Origin: CALFER01 sp964472395
Lineage (GTDB): Bacteria > CSSED10-310 > CALFER01
Direction: 5' to 3'
NCBI GenBank assembly: GCA_964472395.1
Contig: CAYYMM010000002.1
Coordinates: 54,328-118,327, forward strand
DNA: 64,000 bases
Below the pieces are notes generated by a model, which searched no databases, had not been told where the DNA came from, and saw nothing but the letters and a program-made list of their open reading frames with translations. Position numbers and translations under genes: made by a program. Of this stretch, positions 44,640-53,675 are shown in pieces (position 1 is the first letter of the stretch; the number at the start of each line of letters is the position of its first letter).

Positions 44640-46166
44640 TTATCCCTTTTCCGCAGTGATCTGCACGCGGTTGCTGGCATCGTCGTAACCCTGGGTCAGA
44701 CGACCCTCTTCCAACGCTGCGAACACCCAGTCTTTGAGTGCGTCATACTCCGCTGCGCCCCAGTTCGGCGCGTCGTCTTCCATCAGCTCCCCCGATCGTT
44801 GCTGAGCGGCTTCCATAAATTCCTGTGCGGAAAAGGGTGTATTCCCCAGATGCTTCAGCCAGGCATTCAGCCACTCTCCAAGCAGGGATTTGCGACCTTC
44901 CGCGGTTCGGAATGCAGTGATCTCCGCAGGTGCAGGCAACTCGAACAAAGGCTTCATGGGTTGTTTTTCCTCTACATCGGTCATTTCTTCATCCGAAATC
45001 TGAGGCCCTTCCGGTGGCAGTGGCACCCGTGACAGATCCAGTTCGCCTTTGAATGCCTTCTGGCTCAGTGCGCCATAGAGGCTCTCCAGATCGGTCAGGC
45101 TTTGCTGGTAGCGGGAATTAAGACCCTCGACCTTTGCGACAATTGAGGCAAATCGGTTTTGTAGACCGACGGGAGGTTTTACAACTTGAAGCCCTCGAAT
45201 ATCGTCAAAGTTGAGACCTGCTTTAACACCTTCTCGGTTCTTCTTTTGTACAAACGAATTTCCGTAAGGTAGCGTGAAATACCAAGCCAAAAACAAAGGA
45301 TGAAGGCCGCAGTCTGGACATAATCGAATGAGTGCCAAATGTTGGTTAATGTATGAACCTTCTAGTTCTTTGGGTACCACTGCAGTTCTTCCCAGGTCAG
45401 CGGTTATTGAAAGGAGTAAATCCCCATGCTTAACCCTAGTTCGATTCGCTTCAGCGGAATCTGGAGCTTTTACATAAACGATGTCATCTAGTTTGAGGCT
45501 GGCATCTTTTACGTTGTTTATCCTTATAAATACACTTCCAGATTCTGAATAGTACTTTGCCCAACCACGAGACCCGCTTGTAAGGAATTCCATAAAAACG
45601 CCAAGAGAAAAGTGAAGTTGGCGTTTCATACTCTCAGGATCGCCGAACATCTCCAGAAAGACGCTTTTGATCAACTCATCGAGTTGTTGCTGGTGGTGCT
45701 TGCGCCGGGCGATCAACCCTTCCACCTTGCCGAGCAGATGGGCAATGCGCTTTTGGTCGTCGAGCGGGGGGAGGGGGATGGTAATAGAGTCAAGTTTATT
45801 ACGAGTTAACTTCCCGCGTGTGGTTCCAGTGATGTAAGGATTAAGATCTGCGTAATTGAGATAGGCCGCAAGATACTCGAGAATCGTGCCACATTTTGCC
45901 GTTAAGACATGGGCATGATTATTGACCCAGCATCTTTCATTATAGATTTTTGCACAAACTTCATTTGCTCCCCAGCTTCCCCCATCCTCAGAAATGCAAA
46001 GAATTTTTTCGTCAAAAATATAATCGTCGATATATTCAAGCACGTTATTTGCTCCGATATAGGGGTAGAGCTTAGCCTTAGTAAGCTTAGCGCGTTCAGT
46101 AGAGTTGAGAGGAATCCGCTTGCTATCGAGGTTGTTTGTGATTTGATTTAGCGGAATGGAATTCAT
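44640..46166 (-). CDS. hsdS: Type I restriction specificity subunit HsdS
   Basis: This 508-residue protein has two target-recognition domains (~1-130 and ~200-355), each followed by a conserved helical spacer (Pro-Leu-Pro-Pro-Leu-Asp-Asp-Gln-Lys-Arg-Ile-Ala near 130; Lys-Pro-Pro-Val-Gly-Leu-Gln-Asn-Arg-Phe near 350). It sets the bipartite DNA target for HsdM and HsdR. A ~100-residue C-terminal extension after residue 400 is longer than usual and of unknown role. Start ATG 46166 has AGGGAGATGG upstream. The upstream 90 bases encode a duplicated HsdM tail, annotated separately. Confidence 0.93.
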   Translation of the reverse strand: MNSIPLNQITNNLDSKRIPLNSTERAKLTKAKLYPYIGANNVLEYIDDYIFDEKILCISEDGGSWGANEVCAKIYNERCWVNNHAHVLTAKCGTILEYLAAYLNYADLNPYITGTTRGKLTRNKLDSITIPLPPLDDQKRIAHLLGKVEGLIARRKHHQQQLDELIKSVFLEMFGDPESMKRQLHFSLGVFMEFLTSGSRGWAKYYSESGSVFIRINNVKDASLKLDDIVYVKAPDSAEANRTRVKHGDLLLSITADLGRTAVVPKELEGSYINQHLALIRLCPDCGLHPLFLAWYFTLPYGNSFVQKKNREGVKAGLNFDDIRGLQVVKPPVGLQNRFASIVAKVEGLNSRYQQSLTDLESLYGALSQKAFKGELDLSRVPLPPEGPQISDEEMTDVEEKQPMKPLFELPAPAEITAFRTAEGRKSLLGEWLNAWLKHLGNTPFSAQEFMEAAQQRSGELMEDDAPNWGAAEYDALKDWVFAALEEGRLTQGYDDASNRVQITAEKG

Positions 46167-46264
46167 CCAACCATCTCCCTCAGCTCCAGCAGTTCCCGCA
46201 CAATTCCGCTCTCTAGAGTTGCAGAAACCTCGCCGCAATTTTCGCGGTTAGCGATCTGATTCAT
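46163..46264 (-). pseudogene. Duplicated hsdM 3' end before hsdS
   Basis: A 33-codon minus-strand frame starts with an ATG overlapping the yhcG-like stop and ends Glu-Ser-Gly-Ile-Val-Arg-Glu-Leu-Leu-Glu-Leu-Arg-Glu-Met-Val-Gly-stop. The true hsdM ends Gln-Ser-Gly-Val-Val-Arg-Glu-Leu-Leu-Glu-Leu-Arg-Gly-Met-Val-Gly-stop. The last ~50 bases match at roughly four of five positions, and both copies end in ATGGTTGGATGAA, with the TGA overlapping the next gene's ATG. This marks an insertion of the DUF1016 nuclease gene at an ancestral hsdM-hsdS junction. Confidence 0.7.
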
Positions 46265-47360
46265 CGTCCTCCTCCCTGAACTCGGCTTCAATCTCCTCGA
46301 TCGATGGCAGTGAACCTCTAAGATCATCGGGAAGACTCCGGGTGAGTTGCGTCTCCCATTGAGCGACACCCATGGGGCGGCGGTAGCCGTCGAGGGCATA
46401 TTCGATGACCAGATTGTTTTTACTTTTGCACAAAAGCAGACCGATGGTCGGTTTATCGTCCTTGTGACGCATCAGATCATCAATTGCGGAGAGATAAAGA
46501 TTCAGGGTTCCTGTGAAACCCGGATCAAACGGGATGGCTTTAAGCTCAATGACGACATAGCAGCGCAGTTTGAGGTGGTAGAAGAGCAGGTCGAGGCGAA
46601 AATCCCGGTCGCCGACTTCCAGTAATACCTGTCTTCCGACAAAGGCGAAGCCGGCACCGAGTTCCAGCAGGAATTGCTGGACATGATCGACCAGCGCCTG
46701 CTCGATTTCTCGCTCCTTGCGGATGTCGGCAGTACCGAGAAAATCAAACAGGTAGGGATCTTTGAATACCTGAGCGGCCATATCGGAATCTGACGGTGGC
46801 AAGGTTCGCGCAAAGTTGTTGGTGGCCCTGCCCTGTCGTTCGTGAAGGCGGGTTTCGATCTGCAAGGTGAGGATGTCTTTGGACCAACCATTTTGGATCG
46901 TTTTATCTATGTACCAGAGTCGAGTCTTGGCATCGGCAAGCTTGTCCAGCAAGGCCAGATTGCTGCGCCACGGGATTTGTGCAACGGTGCGTTGCACGAT
47001 TTCACGGACTGGCCACTCAGAGGCGAATTTCCGCATGTATTTCAGGTTGCGCGGTGAAAACCCGTTCATTTCCGGAAAGGCTTGCTTGAGATCCTCAGAA
47101 AGCCGGTCAATGATTCTGGCACCCCAGCCTTGCCGGTCCTGACGCTCAAGAATGATCATTCCGATATCCCAGTAGAGAAGAACCATGGCGGCATTGGCGG
47201 ACAGAGTGACCCGCAGCCGTTCATGGGCGATGCGCTTTTTCAGGTCGGAGAGTGTGGTCTGATAGTCCGTGGGCAAATCCAGCGGTTTTCCGGCGACGGG
47301 AAAAGACGCCTGAGGTTTGCGGCTGCCTCTGGAAATGCGCTTGTTCCGGGGATCGTTCAT
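46248..47360 (-). CDS. YhcG-like PD-(D/E)xK nuclease (DUF1016)
   Basis: This 370-residue protein has an N-terminal winged-helix/DUF1016_N part with Leu-Leu-Tyr-Trp-Asp-Ile-Gly and Phe-Ser-Pro-Arg-Asn-Leu-Lys-Tyr-Met-Arg. The C-terminal PD-(D/E)xK nuclease part has Phe-Arg-Leu-Asp-Leu-Leu-Phe-Tyr and Val-Ile-Glu-Leu-Lys, the catalytic Asp...Glu-x-Lys. Such proteins are often found inside type I restriction loci, possibly as accessory nucleases or anti-mobile-element factors. Its start overlaps the hsdM stop (ATGA), so it is translated with the restriction operon. Confidence 0.88.
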   Translation of the reverse strand: MNDPRNKRISRGSRKPQASFPVAGKPLDLPTDYQTTLSDLKKRIAHERLRVTLSANAAMVLLYWDIGMIILERQDRQGWGARIIDRLSEDLKQAFPEMNGFSPRNLKYMRKFASEWPVREIVQRTVAQIPWRSNLALLDKLADAKTRLWYIDKTIQNGWSKDILTLQIETRLHERQGRATNNFARTLPPSDSDMAAQVFKDPYLFDFLGTADIRKEREIEQALVDHVQQFLLELGAGFAFVGRQVLLEVGDRDFRLDLLFYHLKLRCYVVIELKAIPFDPGFTGTLNLYLSAIDDLMRHKDDKPTIGLLLCKSKNNLVIEYALDGYRRPMGVAQWETQLTRSLPDDLRGSLPSIEEIEAEFREEDDESDR

Positions 47361-49057
47361 CCAACCATCCCCCGCAATTCCAGCAACTCGCGCACAACCC
47401 CGCTTTGCACCTTGGCCAGATCGGCATCTTCCACCTCACCCACTTCTTCCTTCAGCAGCCGTTCTACGATCAGGCTGGGCGCTTCATATTCCACCTCTTC
47501 AAACACATCCTCCTTGTAACGCGACAGCGAAAGGTCATACCCCTCCGCCTCGATAGCGGCACGCGGTATAAAAAAACACTTCGCGGTGCGGTCGGTGTCG
47601 GTCTCGGGATTGCGGGCATGAAACTTGGCAGCGATATCCTGCAAGTCGCCATAACCCTCCTGCTTGGTGCGCTTGTCGTCCAGCGAATAGCCATCAGCCC
47701 GCATTTCGTAAAACCAGACGTTTTGCGTGGCCAGTTGGGTGACTTTGTCTTTCGGCCCCCAGACCTTGGTAAAAAGCAAAATGGCTGTGCTGACACCGGC
47801 GTAGGGTTTGAACACGCCGCTGGGCATGGTGATGACGGCTTTGAGGTCGCAACGCTCCAACAACATTTGTCGCAAGGACTTGAACGCGCCGCCTGAGCCG
47901 AACAGCACACCTTGCGGCACGATGACACATGCAGTGCCCCCCTTTTTGAGCAATCGGTAGATATTCTCGACAAACAGGAGCTCGGTCTTGGTAGTGGAGA
48001 GGCTGAGGTTTTCGTTGATGTCACCCTTGTCGATGCTGCCGGTGAAAGGCGGATTGGCCATGACGATATCGTATTCGGCCTCCTCATTATAGCTCTTGGA
48101 GAGCGTGTCCTTGTAGTCGATGTGAGGCTCGTCGATCCCGTGCATCATCAGGTTCATCAGGCCCAAGCGCACCATGGTGGCGTCGATGTCATAGCCAAAA
48201 AGGCTGGATTGCAAAATGGTCTGCCTTTTTTCGTCGATGGCTGCTGCGACAGATGTTCGAACGAAACCATCTTCATCAGGTTTCAGGTCTTTGGTTCCCG
48301 CCTTAATCGCCAGTTGAGTGACGATGTACTGGTAGGCACCGAGTAGAAAGCCGCCAGAACCGCATGCCGGGTCGGCAATTCGGTGGCCGAGTTGCGGCTG
48401 CACCAGATCGGTCATCAGCTTGATGATGTGGCGCGGAGTTCGGAACTGACCGTTCTTGCCAGCGGTGGCGATCTCGGAGAGGAGCATCTCGTAGACATCA
48501 CCCTGGATATCCTGAAAGGCCTGGCCCTTCTCGTGTGAGTCCTTTTCCATGATCTCGAAGATCTCGTCGATGATCTTCACCGCCTCTACCAGAAGGGCCG
48601 GTTTGGGGATAATGAAGACGGCATTCTTCATGTGGTGGGTGAAGTTGCATTCGGCCCCGTTTATGTCCTTGAGGAAAGGGAAGACTCGGGTCTGAACATG
48701 CTGGAGCATTTCCTCAGCCTGCATGTGCTTAAACTCGCTCCAACGCAGAGTGCGCTTGTCGATTTCATACATCTTGGCATCGGCCTGGCGATTATCTGTC
48801 TCTCGTTGAGTGTCGTCTTTTCTTGCTCTTACGCGATATTCCGGTGGCATCCACTGCCCTTCGAATTTGGAAGTGTAGGGCTCGCCGGTCCACTCGGCAT
48901 CGGCCTGCTTTTTCTGATCCAGTTCGTCGAGTCGTTTCATGAACAGCAGGTAGGTGATCTGCTCGATGGCGGTGAGCGGGTTGGAGATGCCGCCGGACCA
49001 GAATTTGTTCCAGAGCTGACCGATTTTGCTTTTGAGTTCGGGGTTGTTTTGCAGCAT
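47357..49057 (-). CDS. hsdM: Type I DNA adenine methyltransferase HsdM
   Basis: This 566-residue N6-adenine methylase has SAM motif Asp-Pro-Ala-Cys-Gly-Ser-Gly-Gly-Phe near residue 215 and catalytic motif Asn-Pro-Pro-Phe near 335. The N-terminal helical HsdM domain (Asn-Lys-Phe-Trp-Ser-Gly-Gly-Ile) is present. It methylates the host target together with HsdS and is needed for restriction by HsdR. It lies two bases after the KilA-N gene, and its C-terminal tail is duplicated before hsdS. Confidence 0.95.
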   Translation of the reverse strand: MLQNNPELKSKIGQLWNKFWSGGISNPLTAIEQITYLLFMKRLDELDQKKQADAEWTGEPYTSKFEGQWMPPEYRVRARKDDTQRETDNRQADAKMYEIDKRTLRWSEFKHMQAEEMLQHVQTRVFPFLKDINGAECNFTHHMKNAVFIIPKPALLVEAVKIIDEIFEIMEKDSHEKGQAFQDIQGDVYEMLLSEIATAGKNGQFRTPRHIIKLMTDLVQPQLGHRIADPACGSGGFLLGAYQYIVTQLAIKAGTKDLKPDEDGFVRTSVAAAIDEKRQTILQSSLFGYDIDATMVRLGLMNLMMHGIDEPHIDYKDTLSKSYNEEAEYDIVMANPPFTGSIDKGDINENLSLSTTKTELLFVENIYRLLKKGGTACVIVPQGVLFGSGGAFKSLRQMLLERCDLKAVITMPSGVFKPYAGVSTAILLFTKVWGPKDKVTQLATQNVWFYEMRADGYSLDDKRTKQEGYGDLQDIAAKFHARNPETDTDRTAKCFFIPRAAIEAEGYDLSLSRYKEDVFEEVEYEAPSLIVERLLKEEVGEVEDADLAKVQSGVVRELLELRGMVG

Positions 49058-49059
49058 GT

Positions 49060-49935
49060 CTATCTTTCCTCCAACCGTTTGACGTTTTTGTCCGCAAGCA
49101 GGAGTTTCATCTGATGAATGGCGGTCTGGTTCAGGATTTTCAAGCGCTCGGCCTGTGGGAGTCCCTGATGAATGAAATGGGCGTTCAGGGTTTCGAGATT
49201 GGCCAGGCAGACAAGCTGGGAGACATTGGCTTCATCCCGAATATTGCCTTTGTCGTCAGGATTTTCATCCCGCCACTGCTTCGCCGTTTTCCCGAACAAA
49301 GCCATGTTCAGCAGGTCGGCTTCGCTGGCATAGATCATTTTGATTTGCTTGGACATAAGCTTCGGCGGGATCAGGTTTGCCATGATCGCATCGGTGTGAA
49401 TTCGGTAGTTGATTTTTGCCAGGTTACGGCGAATATCCCAGCCGAGTTGCTGGAGTTCTTGTTGTTTGAGTCGCTGGAACTCTTTTATCAGGTAGAGTTT
49501 GAATTGAGGAGATATCCAGGAGGCAAATTCAAAAGCAATGTCCTTATGAGCGTAAGTTCCGCCATAGCGGCCTGCCTTTGCAATGATCCCAACAGAGCCG
49601 GTCTTTTCCACCCATTGCTTAACCGACAGGACGAAGCGGTTCAAACCTGCTTGATTTTTAATTCCCTCGAATTCGGGGGAATTAAAATCCGGGTTGTAGA
49701 TATCCTCCCAAATACCTAAGAACTCGATGGTGTTTTTGTTCCGAAGCCATTTCTCAATCAGTGCCAGTCCGTTTTCGATATCGCGCACCATGTCGGTCAA
49801 CGAAATATAATCCTGCCCGTTTTCTTGCAGAACGGTAATCTGACTGCCTTGCACGGAAAGTTTTTGTTTCTTTCCGCTCATTTCTAAACGGGTCGATTTC
49901 GACTCTTTTTCTTGTCTTTCGGGTGTCATTTCCAT
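49060..49935 (-). CDS. KilA-N domain protein within type I RM operon
   Basis: This 291-residue protein has a KilA-N DNA-binding domain at ~30-135 (Tyr-Ile-Ser-Leu-Thr-Asp-Met-Val, Ile-Glu-Lys-Trp-Leu-Arg-Asn, Gly-Gly-Thr-Tyr-Ala-His-Lys-Asp-Ile-Ala-Phe-Glu-Phe-Ala-Ser-Trp) and a helical C-terminal half. KilA-N proteins of this size occur between hsdR and hsdM in many systems, and their role is not settled. The gene overlaps the hsdR stop by one base and ends two bases before hsdM, so it belongs to the operon. Confidence 0.85.
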   Translation of the reverse strand: MEMTPERQEKESKSTRLEMSGKKQKLSVQGSQITVLQENGQDYISLTDMVRDIENGLALIEKWLRNKNTIEFLGIWEDIYNPDFNSPEFEGIKNQAGLNRFVLSVKQWVEKTGSVGIIAKAGRYGGTYAHKDIAFEFASWISPQFKLYLIKEFQRLKQQELQQLGWDIRRNLAKINYRIHTDAIMANLIPPKLMSKQIKMIYASEADLLNMALFGKTAKQWRDENPDDKGNIRDEANVSQLVCLANLETLNAHFIHQGLPQAERLKILNQTAIHQMKLLLADKNVKRLEER

Positions 49936-52745
49936 CAGGCCGCCAATCGTGCGGTGAGCTGCAATATCTCGTTGATCTCCGACGGACTGAACACACCGCG
50001 AATCCCCTGTGGGTGAATCACCGTGAACGGAGTGTTGATGAGGTCTTTCTTCTCGACCTTCTCGCGCTCGATGATGAAACCCTTGAGCAGGTTCAGGAAC
50101 TCCAGTTGGCGGCTGGACAGATTGCTGTGCTGCGCAATGAATTGATCAAAAGCATCGCTGACCGTTTCCGGAAAGCTTTTCAGGATTTCGATGCCGAGGA
50201 TGTGGCGGATGAACTGGATGAAGCGAGCCTTGCGGATATTGTAAACTCGGCGCAGTAGATTTTCGGTGATATGCGGGTGCTCGGCATGGAGCAGCTCGGC
50301 CAGTTCTGTGGTCTCGTCAGCCGAGATCTCTTCTCCGTTCTTGAGCTTTTTCAGAATTGGGTTGCGCTCGGTCAGTTCCGTGATCATGGCCTCGACCATG
50401 TCGCGGTAGCGGCTGATACTTACCGATTCGTTCTGAGGACCGAACTCGACCCTCTCTTTGCGATGTATCTCATCTCTCAGGTCGAGATGCGTAGGACCAG
50501 GGCCGAACTGTTGCTCGCGAAATTTCATCAGCGGACCGAGACGGGTGTTCAGATCGTCGAGTGCGTCTTCCTGCGCGTTGGCATCTGTTTTGGCCCAGTA
50601 TTGATTGGTCTGAGCGGTTCGAATCAACTCCTCTTCGGCTTGAACGAAGTTGATTGAAAGCGGCAGTTCGCTGATCTGCTCGACGATACCTTCTTTCAGG
50701 GTTTCGGCTTTTTCCTTTTCCTCACTCAACCTGGCGAGAGAAAACTCCAGCAAATCCCGCTCAAAACGCATTGCTTTGAAGTCGGCCTCGGAGACGGTGC
50801 GAAACAGCGGCTTAATCTCGGCACGCAGGAATTCTAACCGCTGGTGATTCAGGGTGATCCAGAAGTTTTCTTCGTTGAGGCGAGCTAGAGCACCGCTTGC
50901 CTCCTTGATAATGACGGATGTATGCGGCAACTGCCGGATCTGTTGGCGTAGTTTGGCAATTTCACGTTCTGCAATCTGGGCCTGAGCGAGGTCGATGGCT
51001 TTTTCGATCTTGTCGAGACGTAAGCCAACCAACCTCACAGGCAGAGGTAGTTGGGGCTTGAGCTCCTTGCCTTTGGGTTGCAGCTTGAAGTACTCGAAGT
51101 TATCCCAGCAATCGAGGATCAGAAACACGTCTTTTTCCAGACACCACGGCTTGGGTTTACTAGTTTCCAGCAGGCGGGTGCCGCGCCCGATCATCTGCCA
51201 GAATTTGGTGTAGGAGTAGACCGGCTTGGCAAAGAGGAGATTGACGATCTCACGCACGTCAATGCCGGTGTCGAGCATGTCGACGCTAATGGCAACGCGC
51301 GGCATATCGTTGTTGGTGAACTGGTCGAGCAGTCCGCCTTTGCCGTAAACGCGTGGGTCATCGGAGACCATTACCTTGGCCAGTTCACCTTTGTATTGCG
51401 GGAAGAGTTTGTCAAAGATTTCTTCGATGCGCCGGGCGTGTGCTTTGGATGAGCAGAAGAAGATCGTTTTTCCTGGCAACACGCCGCTCCCGTCCTTGAT
51501 GCACTCCTCCATGAATTCCTTGACGATGAGCGTATTCGTTCCCTTGTTGATCACCTGCTTTTCGAGCTGCGAACCCTCGAAATTGATCTCTTCGATGTCT
51601 TTGCCTTCCTGCAACAGTTTTTTCTGATCCTCAAGTGAGATTGTTCGCTTGCTGATGCCTTCCGTCTGGAAGCGGGTCTGGATCTTCATTACCTGGAAGC
51701 TGCAGAGATAGGGCGGTACATTGTTGACCGCCTCCTCGAACGTGTAAGCAAAAGTGGGAAGTCCGTCTTCGCAGTGGAAGAGCTGGAACGTGTTGTGGTC
51801 GATGATGTCGGTGGGTGTGGCGGTCAGGCCCAAAATGATGGTCTTGAAATAGTCCAAAACCTCTTTGTAGGTGTTGTAGATGGATCGGTGGCTCTCGTCG
51901 ACCACGATGAAATCGAAAAAGTGCGGAGACAAGTACTGCGAGTCTTCCCGGATGATGTTGAGCATCGTGGGATAGGTCGAGATGTAGATTCGGCGATCCT
52001 TGGCGATCATCTTCTCGCCGACATTCGGCCAACGCGGCTCGTGAGGTAAATGTTCCTTGAAAGCTGCCAGTGCTTGTTCGCGCAGTGCGATTCGGTCGAC
52101 CAGAAACAACACTTTCTCCGCATGACCGGCACGCATCAGGGCATCCACCATCGCGATGCATGTTCGGGTCTTGCCGGTGCCGGTGGCCATAACCAGCAGG
52201 AAGTCGCGTTTTTTCTGCTCGATCCCTTCCAACACCGCACGAATGGCTCTGATCTGATAATCGCGACCGGCTATCGTAGTGTTGATCAGTTCCTGGCTCA
52301 GGGGTTTGCGGTTGCGGCGGATGTATTGAAAACGCTCGAGATCATCGCGGGTCGGAAAGCCAACCACCTTGCGTGGCGGATAGTTGTCCAGATCCCAGAA
52401 ATAAATGTCGTGACCGTTGGTGTAGAAGCAAAATGGCAGTTCGCCACCCCGCTGTTTCTGGATGTTATAGCAGTACTGCTTGGCTTGCTCGCGGCCAATC
52501 TTAGCATCTTTGCTCGTTTTCTTTGCTTCGATGACAGCCAGGGGTTTGTGGTCTTTACCGAGCAATACATAGTCACTGAACTGATGACCTTCGTAATGTG
52601 TACGAGGTTCAGCAACTCCGTCAGGAAGTGGAGTCAGGATGTCGAATTCTTGGATGACTTGGGTAGGATCATTAACGTTCCAACCCGACAGAGCAAGCTG
52701 GCTGTCAATCAACTCTGAGCGAGTTTGAGCCTCTGTTTTGGTCAT
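49935..52745 (-). CDS. hsdR: Type I restriction endonuclease/translocase HsdR
   Basis: This 936-residue protein of the EcoEI/EcoR124-like type has an N-terminal nuclease domain at ~40-125 (Asp-Tyr-Val-Leu-Leu-Gly, Val-Ile-Glu-Ala-Lys-Lys-Thr) and an SF2 translocase: Walker A Ala-Thr-Gly-Thr-Gly-Lys-Thr near 190, Asp-Glu-Ser-His box near 285, Thr-Ala-Thr-Pro motif III, and Gln-Met-Ile-Gly-Arg-Gly-Thr-Arg motif VI. The C-terminal domain binds the methylase core. It appears intact. It translocates and cuts unmethylated DNA. A 75-codon frame of doubtful coding value (52742-52966) ends on its start codon. Confidence 0.95.
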   Translation of the reverse strand: MTKTEAQTRSELIDSQLALSGWNVNDPTQVIQEFDILTPLPDGVAEPRTHYEGHQFSDYVLLGKDHKPLAVIEAKKTSKDAKIGREQAKQYCYNIQKQRGGELPFCFYTNGHDIYFWDLDNYPPRKVVGFPTRDDLERFQYIRRNRKPLSQELINTTIAGRDYQIRAIRAVLEGIEQKKRDFLLVMATGTGKTRTCIAMVDALMRAGHAEKVLFLVDRIALREQALAAFKEHLPHEPRWPNVGEKMIAKDRRIYISTYPTMLNIIREDSQYLSPHFFDFIVVDESHRSIYNTYKEVLDYFKTIILGLTATPTDIIDHNTFQLFHCEDGLPTFAYTFEEAVNNVPPYLCSFQVMKIQTRFQTEGISKRTISLEDQKKLLQEGKDIEEINFEGSQLEKQVINKGTNTLIVKEFMEECIKDGSGVLPGKTIFFCSSKAHARRIEEIFDKLFPQYKGELAKVMVSDDPRVYGKGGLLDQFTNNDMPRVAISVDMLDTGIDVREIVNLLFAKPVYSYTKFWQMIGRGTRLLETSKPKPWCLEKDVFLILDCWDNFEYFKLQPKGKELKPQLPLPVRLVGLRLDKIEKAIDLAQAQIAEREIAKLRQQIRQLPHTSVIIKEASGALARLNEENFWITLNHQRLEFLRAEIKPLFRTVSEADFKAMRFERDLLEFSLARLSEEKEKAETLKEGIVEQISELPLSINFVQAEEELIRTAQTNQYWAKTDANAQEDALDDLNTRLGPLMKFREQQFGPGPTHLDLRDEIHRKERVEFGPQNESVSISRYRDMVEAMITELTERNPILKKLKNGEEISADETTELAELLHAEHPHITENLLRRVYNIRKARFIQFIRHILGIEILKSFPETVSDAFDQFIAQHSNLSSRQLEFLNLLKGFIIEREKVEKKDLINTPFTVIHPQGIRGVFSPSEINEILQLTARLAA

Positions 52746-53675
52746 GATTCAAATTTCTCGGGTTTTCCATTCGCCACAGAAAGCCCTGAATTACTTCCTG
52801 AAAGCTTGAAGGGAAGTGTTTTGTGTTGAACATCTGTGCCTGATTGTGTGCCTGTTGTCTGCGAACCGACTTGGTCTGCTCCCCAAAAATTTCTGCTGCT
52901 TTTACCATGTCGGTTTGCCTCAAATCCATGCACGCCAGCGACCCCGGAGTATAGAATGAAATACAACTTGCCGAACGACCAATTACGCTCATTAATTTAT
53001 CATGTAACCTGGCAAGTGCAAAGAGTTTTGTTTTCGAATTTGCAGATTCCCGATGAATTTTATAACAGACATCACACCAGATCAGAAGCTTATGCTCTTC
53101 TCATGATTTGGAAAAATCGCACACACGAAGGTTTCCGGCCTTGTAGTAAAATACGGGACGAAAATCTTGCAGCGCATTATTCATCCATTTCAGGCTTTTC
53201 TGCAGTAGATAGGGTGTTCGGAGACCGATTTCGTACATGGAGTGACCTTCATGCTGAGTAACAATCCAGCCAAAGAAAGCCTCCGGACACCTGTTCGATC
53301 GAAACGTCGACCAGGAACAGAGAAGGATTCTCTTCCAGGGATTCACAATTCCTGATGTCAATCTGAAGACCTTGGTCCTGACACTCCACGCAATCAACAC
53401 TGCCATTGGGACTCGGATCGGTTGTGTAAAGGTAAGCAAATTGTGCCATTTGTTTCGCTCGATGTCCGAAAGGTTCATCACCGAGGATGAAACAGCCATC
53501 AAACCGATCAGAATCGATATGATTGAGGTGTTTCTCATGTCGCGGTTTCGACCGCCAATTTCCGGAGCATTACAAGAATCACGCATTTTGTAACTCCTGA
53601 GACTTTGATGGCGGCTGCAATCATCTCAGGACGCGACGATATCATCCAGATAATCCAAACAGCTTTTCATCCGGT
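52746..53675. other. Right edge of defence island, decayed sequence
   Basis: No intact gene can be supported in these ~930 bases. The part next to hsdR should hold the restriction operon promoter; I could not fix it. 53101-53586 looks like a broken secreted-protein gene (annotated). Competing frames on both strands have no recognisable motifs and unlikely composition. Confidence 0.4.
53101..53586 (-). pseudogene. Frameshifted remnant of a small secreted protein
   Basis: The minus strand begins with a signal-peptide-like segment (Met-Arg-Asn-Thr-Ser-Ile-Ile-Ser-Ile-Leu-Ile-Gly-Leu-Met-Ala-Val, from about 53538). A coherent protein-like segment continues in a second frame at 53449-53249 (Ala-Tyr-Leu-Tyr-Thr-Thr-Asp-Pro-Ser-Pro..., ending Leu-Asp-Cys-Tyr-Ser-Ala), and then again in the first frame (Gly-His-Ser-Met-Tyr-Glu-Ile-Gly-Leu-Arg). 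Two frameshifts, near 53450 and near 53250, would join these into one protein of ~145 residues. I do not recognise the family. Confidence 0.35.

Noticed and set aside
44058..45032. Plus-strand frame of 324 residues opposite the ATPase and hsdS
   Set aside because: Composition is antisense-like and it covers conserved ATPase motifs on the other strand.
52742..52966. 75-codon frame ending on the hsdR start codon
   Set aside because: The ATGA overlap is suggestive, but the peptide has no motif, odd composition and no ribosome site; left as non-coding.
52836..53261. Plus-strand frame of 141 residues right of hsdR
   Set aside because: No motif or ribosome site, and it overlaps a more plausible decayed minus-strand gene.
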